Source: Apostichopus japonicus (taxonomy: Eukaryota > Echinodermata > Holothuroidea > Aspidochirotida > Stichopodidae). From it: a stretch of 64,000 nucleotides of DNA. Made by a program: the position numbers and the translations under genes. Of the stretch, positions 35,922-45,784 are shown in pieces. The stretch spans positions 2,674,001 through 2,738,000 of the forward strand of contig NC_092581.1 in assembly GCF_037975245.1 (NCBI RefSeq). The letters are read 5' to 3'. Under the pieces are notes generated by a model, which ran no database searches, was not told where the DNA came from, and was given only the letters and a program-made list of their open reading frames with translations. The first letter of the stretch is position 1. The number at the start of each line of letters is the position of its first letter.

Positions 35922-38900
35922 TCAATCTGGTGATGCAGATGTATCAATAGCTGCTAATCCAACGTGAATGTCGCACAACCTGTCAATAAAAGTCTGGGAA
36001 AAGTGCTTGCCCCTGCCATATGTATGATCTCTTTTGTTCAGGATCATGTAAATGTGGCAATGTGTATTTGTATGGTCTGAGGTTTCTCTCCCATGCTGCT
36101 CCATATCTAATCCTACTGGTGACATTGGACAGAACATGGCAGATGGCTTCTTGAGAGGTGTTGAAGTAACTGGATCAGAAGTATCTGTAAAGATTACATA
36201 AAACATTTGTTACTAGATTGCAAGTATCCTGCTATAGCTACTATGGCTGTGACTAAAAATATACTTTTGTTTAGAACTTATCACACTTTTGCAGCACTGG
36301 AAACTGATATTTCAATTTAAATGGTGTCATTGAGTTTAGAGGACATTGAAGTAGAAGATATTGAAATTACAAGTATGTTGGTGAAACCAAGACCACCCTC
36401 AATAAGCAGTTCTAGTCACAGGTCAACACAATGAAAATGGAGACTCCAGTCGGGGAACACTTTCAGTTCCCCAATCATACCATTTAAGTAAGACATGTCC
36501 CAACAGGTAACTAAATTCGTAGACTAACCATCTCAGCAGTAGCCATAGTACACCACAGCAGAGATAGAGAGAGTGGACGGAATGCCTTAGCACCATTCAA
36601 CTGAATGGGCTCAATATACAAGAAGGACATGACTAACTTACAAAGGCGTAGGGGGCGGGGGGGGCTGCAGCCCCCCAACCAAAATTTTTGGTGAAAATTC
36701 GGGCAATATGCTGAGAATTTTTTGGGCACCTACTTAAAAAAAGAATAATATGCAGTGTGTTTTGCACATTTTTTGGTGAAAATTCGGGCAATATGCTGAG
36801 AATTTTTCGGGCACCTACTGAAAAAGGATAATTTTCAGTGTGTTTTTCACATTTTTTGGTGAAAATTCGTGCAAAATGCTGAGAATTTTTCGGGAACCTA
36901 CTGAAAGAAGAATAATTTGCAATGTGTTTTCCACTTTTTTCGGTGAAAATTCCGGCAATATGCTGAGAATTTTTCGGGCACCTACTTAAAAAAAGAATAA
37001 TTTGCAATGTGTTTTTCACTTTTTTTGGTGAAAATTCAGCAATAAGTTGAGAATTTTTCAGGCACCTACTGCAAGAAGAATATTTTGCAATGTGTTTTTC
37101 AATGTTTAAACTTACATTGTTATGATCATTTTTGTTTTACAGATTCCCCAATAATTTTAACCAATATGGAAGGCTAATACAGTAAGACTCAAAATGATTG
37201 TATGTTATTGGCATGTGATGTACTAACCGATGAATGCCTATATGATATGCACAACTACAGGTTGATCGCGCGCGGAGCGCGCGAAAATTTCGGTTATATT
37301 TTTCGGGCAAGTCGTTTCAGCCCCCCACAAATCAAATGAGGCTCCTATGCCTATGCTAACTTAATCCTGCTCCATCTCTGTATTCTGCCATAGTTCATTC
37401 CCCCCTCTCTCCTTCTTAATCCTCGCTTTGTACTCCAAAGTTTATCTAAATACCTCTGCTTTCCCTGACTCCTTTTGTTCAATACACCATTAACTTCTTT
37501 CTTTGTGTTCACCATGTCCTCTCTGTTCCAGGCTCTATTGTGTCTCTTGAATTACCTGTTACTAGTCAGTTTGCCTCTAAAGAAGATCCTCATAATATCA
37601 GGCCCACTGACTTTTATATAAATTCTCATACACATGTACGCTTTTTAGTGGATGAGCAATATGCTACCATTTTTTTCTTTTCTTTAGGAATTTAATGAGA
37701 ATGAAATTGTATTATTTTTCTGATCACATCAGATCAGATATAAGATTAGCACTGCTCTTCCAGTCTGTTATTCATGCAAGGATAAACATATAAATTTACC
37801 TTCTCCTTTCTGAGTGTCAACTGAGCTTTCTGTGGTGACAGCTGCTGAGAATGCCTCTGTTTGACTTTCGGCATCCTTCTGGAAAGATGCATTTGACACC
37901 TGTTCAATGAAACAAAAAAATTGTCCGTAAATCATATAACTGAAATAGTAATTTTACTGTACACCCCAAGCTTAATTGTATGCGTAATGAATCTGATAAT
38001 GACCAAATCATTACAAACAAACATGTTTTTATCATACTTACTTACCCAAGAAAAAATATGAAAGAGAAAAGTAACAAACAAACACTTTGGCAGATTTCAA
38101 TAATAACATATTGTTAACCCACAATGATTTAAACCCAGATAAGGATGATATATTCTTCCATACTCTTCTTCAACATATCCTAAAACCGTGGTACCTTTCA
38201 AGAAAATTGTGAGGATAATTTGTGTTGCCCAACTGCTTGCTCAACAACCTGAGCTCACATGTCAATGTACAATTTACTATGTAAACTTCCTGTCTAAGTG
38301 AACTGATTGGTTTCATATCACTAAAAGATGTCCAGTCTTTTGATCAAAGTTTGATGTACACTCATTATTTACCTACTGTGTAAACTTCCTGTTTATGTGA
38401 GCAGTTGGTTTCATGAGTGAGAATTGAGATGCTAGCTTACTCCATGACATAAGCCCACCATTGTGAAAAATTCCTGTTTACATGCATAGCTAGTTTTCAG
38501 ACTACCATTAACGCTAGATTACTCTCCACAAGAGATAGTTACGGTCACCAAATTTAATAGATCATAATTTTTGAACACTAAACATCAGATCATTTAGGGC
38601 TCTTAAAATGCAATCTGGATTTGGTTGCTAGGCGGGGCCGTATCCTAGCAACCAAAAAGTTTTACAATTTTTTTTTGCCCAATTTCATCCTTTGAGACAT
38701 ATTGCAAGACACCATATCAATTTCAGGCAATTCTGAGAGGGTGGGCGTGGAGGCCACTGTTGATTTGGCATGGATGGACCCATATATAAAAATATGATAA
38801 CTTATCACAACATTATAGCATTAGGCCTACACAAAAAAACTGGTACTTTCTTACCTCCAGGCATGGCAATATAAAGGTTTATATAGGTGTAGCTATATGT

Positions 38901-40487
38901 ACTAATATGTTCCCTCAATTTGTGAGGCTAATTTACCTTAGTTCTTGCATAGCAGTTGGGTTCCTTCAAAAATCCCAAACGCAGAAATGTACACATGATT
39001 GAGTCAGTAGATAACATATACACCCCGTTGCCCAAATGAACCATTAAAACTTGATTGCATATATGCTGGCTGTGGCTGACCTTAGAAGTATAGTTGCATA
39101 TGTAGCGGTGTGAAAACATGTGAATCAGTTAGGAGTGATTCTAAAGTATTTATGTAGATGCATTATTTTTATAGGAAAAACTGCAGGTCCATGTGGTTGT
39201 ACTTGTACAGCACAGTAGGCCTTCCTCACTGGTGCATATTACAAAATTAGGGGATGCAGTTACTTTGAACACTAAATTCAGATACTTATTACTATACTGT
39301 ATGCCTTAGTTCTATATATGCCTAGTTAATTATGACTGGGCAAAGATGAGGCTTCAAACTTCTTTCTTTTTTTCAAATGCTCATTCACAAGAATATCTTC
39401 TTCAAACAAGGACAGCTGATAACAATTTAGAACCTGGAGGGGGTGGGGGATGAACAGATCACCTAGGCCTAGTGGTTAGAAAATATATTTCCATCAATTT
39501 GTTGCGGCAAAAAAAGTTTAATTTTTGGTGATGAGAAGGCCCAGCTTTCCATTGCATAAATATGAGTCAGTCTTCTTTAGAAAGGATACTTCCATTTTTA
39601 ACTGTATACAGTATCTTCATGACAAGCATTCACAAACAGTGATGATGCTGACTCAGTAATACAACTTACTGCTATTTTGGGCTAGGATAAGTATGGTAAG
39701 GTTAGCATACGCTAGGCCCATTGGAAAAATAATGAATGATAGGCCTAGTTACATAGCCTAGGCATATCAAATCATGTATGTTACAAATACAATAGCATAC
39801 TAGACACTGCCAAGTTCGAACACCTAAGCCTTAAAATACCCCAAAACTCCTAGCCTAGGCCTATACCTTCATTTTATTGACAAATATATACGTACATACT
39901 TGCACATAGGTCATTTTGGAGAGGAAATAACCGTATCTTCGTAGTTTTTAGTGATATTGGCTTTTGCGGCCTGACTTTAGAATCCGTACCATATGAATGT
40001 GCAAGCTTACTTCGAATCGGCCGAAGAACAACTGTATAATCCGCTTTTGCTTGTAGGTTATCATGGTGAAATCGTGTATTTCTTAGGGGAGTCCGAACTT
40101 CGCAGTATTCTGTACTTCGCAATACTGATAGGCTATACATGTAACCTAGGACAACTACTGTACCCTATACAGTTTTAGCCTAGCTTAGCAAATCATTACC
40201 TTTTTGTGTGATCCTGAAGCAAATGTCCTGCGAAATATACGTTGCTGACAGAAGTCAAATCATAGACATGTTTGTAGAGTTCTTTCTCCATTTGCCAGCT
40301 TACATAGGAACGTAGAAGATAGATCTTCGTGGCATCTCTTCGTCGCTGTTGTTCCTTTGCACTGCTGTTTTTGTCAGGTCCATGCAACAAAGGCCTTCCT
40401 CCACTTAAACCTACCCTACGCTCGTTCCAGGATAAGGTCGTTTTATTTCGCCCGATTCTCCTTGCCCTGATCCTTTTTCCATGATTG
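35922..40487 (-). CDS. Unrecognised spliced gene (three coding exons seen, model incomplete)
   Basis: Three segments look like coding exons. The first (to the GTAATG donor at 40200) reads DATKIYLLRSYVSWQMEKEL, SVSNVYFAGHLLQDHTKR; its frame is open back to 40487 without an ATG, so an upstream exon or start is missing. The second (37899-37800; CAG acceptor, GTAAAT donor) reads VSNASFQKDAESQTEAFSAA and is Ser/Thr/Glu-rich. The third (36184-35922; CAG acceptor, TGA stop) contains SPVGLDMEQHGRETSDHTNT and HTYGRGKHFSQTFIDRLCDI. Exons two and three join in phase 1. Exon one ends in phase 2, so a further exon between 37.9 and 40.2 kb is probably missed. The N-terminal segment faintly resembles the domain before zinc fingers in some invertebrate proteins; no function is claimed. 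Confidence 0.5.
36641..37355. mobile_element. hAT-like element with internal 84-bp tandem repeat, TSD CTAACTTA
   Basis: Ends CAAAGGCGTAGGGG and the complement of CATAGGCATAGGAG. Identical 8-bp duplications CTAACTTA lie at 36633-36640 and 37356-37363. Five units of about 84 bp (GGTGAAAATTCGGGCAATAT, GCTGAGAATTTTTCGGGCAC) start near 36690, 36775, 36858, 36942 and 37027. Because 84 is divisible by three, a minus-strand frame stays open through them; this is not a gene. A GC-rich hairpin (TCGCGCGC, GGA, GCGCGCGA) lies near 37265. Confidence 0.87.
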
Positions 40488-40746
40488 TCACAATACTCTA
40501 ATCGAATGTATTTGGACGAAAATCGTACAGTATTCTTTACTCAAAAGGCACACAAACAACAAACTATCGAGGACGAAAGTCCTATGCGGTAAACAGTACA
40601 GTAAACTGAAATGCTGTGTTATAACATTATGTGTGCATGGGTACGGGCTTGTTGCGCATACGCTTGCCTGTGCTATTCACTGATCTAAATTTGCCACCGA
40701 GGTCACGTGATTAATAGGGGTCCCAGTAAACCTCGCTGAAACCTCG

Positions 40747-40774
40747 CAGAGCCGTATATAGAGATACGGCTCTG
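40747..40774. mobile_element. Micro-palindrome family B, 28 bp, TSD AAACCTCG
   Basis: Perfect 11-bp arms CAGAGCCGTAT and ATACGGCTCTG flank a 6-nt centre. Identical 8-bp direct repeats AAACCTCG lie at 40739-40746 and 40775-40782. The sequence is unrelated to family A. It is about 0.25 kb upstream of the first exon of the minus-strand gene ending at 40487. Confidence 0.87.
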
Positions 40775-41254
40775 AAACCTCGATAATGCCAGCGCCCTCA
40801 AAAAAAAGTCTACGAGCGATATCGCCTTTAACAAACGGTAACTTTACGCATAGGCCTATCTCTCTCTAGATATCTCTCTTCCATGTATTTGATATCTTGT
40901 TTACGTATCTGCCTTCCAGTCCAGCCTTTGTGTATTGAGCAGGACAGCCTTTGATATCATCAAAAGGTTTTATTATGTACACCCTACAAGTGGTACCGTT
41001 CATGTTCGGATTACAAAGGTCAGAACGGTAGACGACATGCCGGTGACCAAAATTACTGTTCTAAATGGTACAAGAAATGACGCCACACATGCTTGATACT
41101 TGTGCAATGAATCAACTGCGCTCTCTGCTAAGATGTAAGTAACTGGATAAACGACCATGGGAAGCTTGTGCCATGCTGGGGGGGGGGGGGGGGGTGGTGG
41201 TATAAGGGATTGGAAGAATATACTGAGTTTGAACATTACATTTACTATACGGCC

Positions 41255-41287
41255 CACTGATCTGTACACTAACTGTACAGATCACTG
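41255..41287. mobile_element. Micro-palindrome family D, 33 bp, TSD ATACGGCC
   Basis: Ends CACTGATCTGTACA and the complement of CAGTGATCTGTACA (13 of 14 paired) flank a 5-nt centre. Identical 8-bp duplications ATACGGCC lie at 41247-41254 and 41288-41295. It sits 15 bp from the target duplication of the GATATC element at 41310. Confidence 0.85.
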
Positions 41288-41309
41288 ATACGGCCGCATG
41301 TTCAGTGCG

Positions 41310-41728
41310 TATGGAACGCCATTTTAACATTTATTCAACAATTACAGATATCTAATTCATTTTTGGATATCTCTAATTTATTTTTTCAGATATCTCTAAT
41401 CCATTTCCAGATATCTCTAATCCATTTCCAGATATCTCTAATTCATTTCCAGATATCGATAATTTAAAAAGTATTTGAGATACCCAAAATTGAATGAGAG
41501 ATATCGGGAATATAATTAGAGATATCCAAAATGGAATTCGACATATCTCGAATTCATATTAGAGATATACAAAATTGATATATAGATGTCGGGAAGACAA
41601 TTAGAGATATCCAAATTTGAATTCGAGATATCAAGAATTCCAATTAGAGATATCCAATATTAATTTCATATATCTCGAATTAAATTGAAGATCTAATTAT
41701 TGAATACATGTTAACATGGCGTTTCATA
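41310..41728. mobile_element. GATATC-satellite transposon, copy 1, TSD AGTGCG
   Basis: Ends TATGGAACGCCATTTTAACA and the complement of TATGAAACGCCATGTTAACA. Identical 6-bp direct repeats AGTGCG lie at 41304-41309 and 41729-41734. The interior is a degenerate array of AGATATCTCTAATTCATTTC-type units. TIRs, target duplication and a satellite interior define one mobile unit. Confidence 0.85.
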
Positions 41729-42297
41729 AGTGCGACTGCGAGGAACACTTGGGTGTCGTCTGGCAGGTCCGTGACCTGTTTACAACAACAGTGTCTAAAT
41801 CAAACATTAACACAGTTTCAGTTCATACACGCTACTGCGGTAGCGTGTAAATTTCAGACTGTGGGGTATGGAACGCCGACAAATACAACCAAAAAGATGT
41901 GTGACTGCACAATCAGTTACTAAAAATAATGGTCCTTTCGGCACTCCATAGTAAGGAGCTCAGCGACTGAATGTTCAGACAGACACACAGCTATTAACAG
42001 AATACATTACAGCAGGTAAGGCAATTTAGTGGCATATCAGTACGTAGTTTATGAAGTTTGGTACAACCAAGGAAAGGCAGAAAAGAGCGCAGAGCGGGAG
42101 GGAGGCGGGGGGGGGGGGGAGGGAGGTTACAGGGCACCCCTAACTCCATCGTCGGTCAGACGAAAGTTTTTCTGTCGCTGGGGTTATAACAAAGTCAATC
42201 GATGAAGAATTGAACGACTCCATGGGCCCAGGACGCCATGAAGGCCGAGAAGATCTCCCCTCGCTTTTCAACCAAAGAGTATTCATTAGCACAACCG

Positions 42298-43275
42298 TAT
42301 GGAAAGCCGTTTTAACATTTAATAAGGAATTTCAGATATCTCGAAATAATTTCAGATATCTCAAATTAAATTACAGATATCTCCAATTTATTTAAGATAT
42401 CTACAAATAATTGCAGATATCTTAAAATCAATTTCAGATATCTCGAAATACCAGGGAATTTCAGATATCTGAAATTGAATTCGAGATATCTCGAATTCAA
42501 TTTCAGATATCTCGAATTCAATTTCGGATATCTCGAATTCAATTTCAGATATCTGAAATAGAATTTTGGATATCTCGAATTCAATTTCAGATATCTCGAA
42601 TTCAATTTCAGATATCTGAAATAAAATTTCAGATATCTCGAATTCATTTTCAGATATCTCGAATTCAATTTCAGATATCTCGAATTCAATTTCAGATATC
42701 TGGAATAGAATTTTAGATATCTCGAATTCAATTTCAGATATCTCGAATTCAATTACAGATATCTGAAATTTCCCGATTAAATGTTAAAATGGCTTTCCAT
42801 ACGTGCCATTTTAACATTTAATCGGAAATTTATGCATATGCATTTCAGATATCTCGAATTCAATTGCAGATATCTCGAATTCAATTTCAGATATCTCGAA
42901 TTAGAATTGCAGATATCTTGAATTCAATTTCAGATATCTCGAATTCAATTTCAGATATCTCGAATTAAATTTAAGATATCTGAAATAGAATTTCAGATAT
43001 CTCGAATTCAATTTCGGATATCTCGAATTCAATTTCAGATATCTCGAATTGAATTTCAGATATCTGAATTAGAATTTCAGATATCTCGAAATCTATTTCA
43101 GATATCTCGAATTCAATTTCAGATATCTCGAATTCAATTTCAGATATCTGAATTAGAATTTCAGATATCTCTAAATCTATTTAAGATATCTCGAATTCAA
43201 TTTCAGATATCTGAAAATAAGAAACAATTTCAGATATCTAAAATTCCCGATTAAATGTTAAAATGGCTTTCCATA
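42298..43275. mobile_element. GATATC-satellite transposon, tandem double copy, TSD CAACCG
   Basis: Ends TATGGAAAGCCGTTTTAACA and the complement of TATGGAAAGCCATTTTAACA. 6-bp direct repeats CAACCG lie at 42292-42297 and 43276-43281. The interior is about 40 units of a 21-bp repeat (GAATTCAATTTCAGATATCT, C), rich in EcoRV and EcoRI sites. An internal pair of ends at about 42772-42830 shows two elements joined head to tail. The 21-bp unit keeps a frame open on the minus strand (NSRYLKL repeats) with no sign of being a real protein. Confidence 0.88.
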
Positions 43276-43642
43276 CAACCGTGCCTTTAGACCGAACTAT
43301 AGACCTAATTCATGATCTCAATATGGCACAGAATGCATCTTTTGATTTCTTAATTTTACAATTATTTTCTGGGAAAGTATGCCCCCAACTTCCCGTCATT
43401 TTGTGTTTATAAAAGGCAAGGAAACAAACTTTTCCTTTCCTCAAGTTTCGCCGAAAAATCGGTCAATATTCATAAAAATGAGAACAAGTTATTTTCCGTT
43501 TTCCTTCATATCATTTATGGGAAATAAAAAAAAATCAGTTGCATGATTCAAAAATACATTTCAATGAACACCTTGGTATTAGAAAAATGCAGATTTAATA
43601 TTGTAAGGCACTGTCGTTACCCCAATCAGAATTACTTGAAAG

Positions 43643-44216
43643 CAGGGCTTGAATTAAGGATCGAGAGGGACAGTGCAACTTTCTTTTCTCTAGGTAAGTT
43701 AGAAATTCGCATTGAATTTTCATTGAAATAGAGGGCAGCATGGCAATCTTTCAACTTTTCAACAAAATAAAATAAAACTGTTAGCAAACTGCTTATCCAC
43801 TAGAGAGCCTGTGTAATAGAATGTGTAAAAGTAAGTTGGCCTGACGTTTCGATCCTAGCAGGATCTTCTTCAGAGGCTAAATGACAAGTTACAGTAACAG
43901 AGGGGACAAAAACACGCACAGAATACAAACAGGTTAATGAGCACGGTGAATGTGTTCACCGTGCTCATTAACCTGTCTGTATTCTGTGCGTGTTTTTGTC
44001 CCCTCTGTTACTGTAACTTGTCATTTAGCCTCTGAAGAAGATCCTGCTAGGATCGAAACGTCAGGCCAACTTACTTTAACACAACTTTTCAACAAGGCAC
44101 CAAGCAATTATCAAACATCTGGAAATGACACACCAGTGCTTTGAGACCTAACGAAATGAGTGAAAGGATTACAAAAACGGAACGATTCAGTTGCTTTCGG
44201 TTAATTTCAAGCCCCG
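43643..44216. mobile_element. hAT-like element with nested palindrome
   Basis: Ends CAGGGCTTGAATTAA and the complement of CGGGGCTTGAAATTAA. The flanking 8-mers CTTGAAAG (43635-43642) and CTTGACAA (44217-44224) match at 6 of 8 positions. No transposase. The 262-bp palindrome at 43822-44083 lies inside. Confidence 0.7.
43822..44083. repeat. 262-bp near-perfect palindrome with Penelope/hammerhead-like motif
   Basis: Two arms of about 129 bp around a 4-nt TGTG centre differ at only two or three positions. The right arm, read on the plus strand, carries CTCTGAAGAAGATCCTGCTA then GGATCGAAACGTC. It has a CTGANGA box, a GATCCT/AGGATC stem and a GAAAC box in the order of a hammerhead ribozyme core, as in Penelope-like element terminal repeats. 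There is one extra base between CTGAAGA and the stem, so activity is doubtful. The left arm carries the same motif on the minus strand. Confidence 0.85.
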
Positions 44217-45784
44217 CTTGACAAATATTAATATGTACCGTAGTCTCTCAAGTAAAACAAACATATTAAATTGCGTACAAATCCAAGTTAATTATCATAT
44301 TAATAAACATGATACTCCAAATTTATGAACCTGTGTTATAGCAATAAACACGATGTTATCACAAATCTGGAATCAAATTGCTGGTATTAACCTTACACTA
44401 ATACTATTAAAACACTGTCACACTCAATTTTTTTTTTTTTTTTTTGGTTCTGGCTATACTTTGGTTTCGATTTATGAAAATATCAACTATTAAACTATTA
44501 TGTTGGAATTTATTTGTATGAATAGATGCATGATTGATAACTTTGTGCTATGACTATTCACAGTTTTATTACTTATCACTATCAAAGCAGAACACACATG
44601 GTACAGGTATCTGTGAACAAGAGTACATAATGATTTATATGATTGATGATAATATTAGATTACTTCATACATAATGGTTATACTTACTAGCTATACAAGA
44701 TTCATTGAAAAACATAATATTCTAGCAGAGAGACGTTTCTGACAATTGTAGAGTTTTATTCTATTTGCAAAGGTAATGCTAACTATGTGCTTAATTTTCT
44801 CTCCAAATATAACTCCAGGTTTCAGTTAACATGCTAAATGATATAATTTGTGTAAACAATGTTGGAAACGTAGTGGTCCGAGCATTCTTTAAGGAACAAT
44901 GAGGCATAGACTGTGCAGAAAAGAGTAGTAGCACTTTCTGAATTTAACAAAATAATTTACTTACAAAGTCTTTACCATTTGTTGTCATATCAAGATGTTA
45001 TGTGTGTGGATTATTACCTAGTGAAGAGAAACAAAACCTAATGCCATTCATCAGATACTAAGTCACACTATGCCATAAGAGAGGAAAGAAGTTTGGATGA
45101 AAATATGTGCATATTTAATCCCACCCCCCCCCCAAACAATTTTGACTAAATCCAAAAGTAAGAAACTTCATTAACCCTAAAACCGTTTTTGTCAAATACA
45201 AAAATAACCTCACTGACCAATTGCAAAAATTCTTTGTGCATAATTCTTGAAGCTTGATTTAATATTTTTAAGGATTGTTTTGAATGGCAAAGTCGGAATG
45301 AAACATCTGAATGAATTTTGAAACAGATTTTCAATTGATAAATTATGGATAAAAATATGTGCATATTCAATTCCCCCCCCCCCAAGCAATTTTGACTAAA
45401 TCCACAAGTAAGAAAATTCATTATCCCTAAAACCAATTTTTCGGATACAAAAATAATCTCACTGACCAATTGCAAAATTTCTTCGTCCATAATTCTATGA
45501 GCTTGAGTTAATTATTTTAGGATTGTTTTGAATGGCAAAGTCAAAATGAAACATTTGGATGAACTTTGAAAAAGATTTACAATTGATAAATTATGGATGA
45601 AAATATATGCATATTTAACTCCCCTCCCGCACAAGCAATTTGGACGAAATCCACAAGTATGAAATTCATTATCCCTGAAACCATGTTGGTTGGATACAAA
45701 AATAACCTCACTGACCAATTGCAAAAAATTCTTCGTGAATTTTTCTTAAAAATGTAAATGAATAGGGGCTCAAACTACTGCAGA
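44217..45784. other. Gene-free interval downstream of creatinase B
   Basis: AT-rich sequence without recognised exons, with a T18 run near 44430. The last 0.7 kb contains the 250-bp tandem repeat described separately and probably overlaps the creatinase B 3' UTR. Confidence 0.5.
45092..45740. repeat. About 250-bp tandem repeat next to the creatinase B stop codon
   Basis: The phrase ATGGATGAAAATATGTGCAT (with variants) starts units near 45092, 45345 and 45593, spaced 253 and 248 bp, for about 2.6 copies. Each unit contains a C-rich tract and the phrase CCTCACTGACCAATTGCAAA. It ends about 45 bp from the stop codon, so on the minus strand it is likely transcribed as 3' UTR. Confidence 0.85.

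Noticed and set aside
36633-37019. 128-residue repeat protein on the minus strand
   Set aside because: Same reason: the 84-bp tandem unit keeps a frame open inside a hAT-like element.
38618-38652. A further micro-palindrome insertion (TTGGTTGCTAGG arms)
   Set aside because: 12-bp arms with an 11-nt centre, but the flanks do not match; it may be a chance or regulatory inverted repeat.
42366-42752. 128-residue NSRYLKL repeat protein
   Set aside because: The 21-bp satellite unit is a multiple of three, so a frame stays open by construction; it lies within a transposon.
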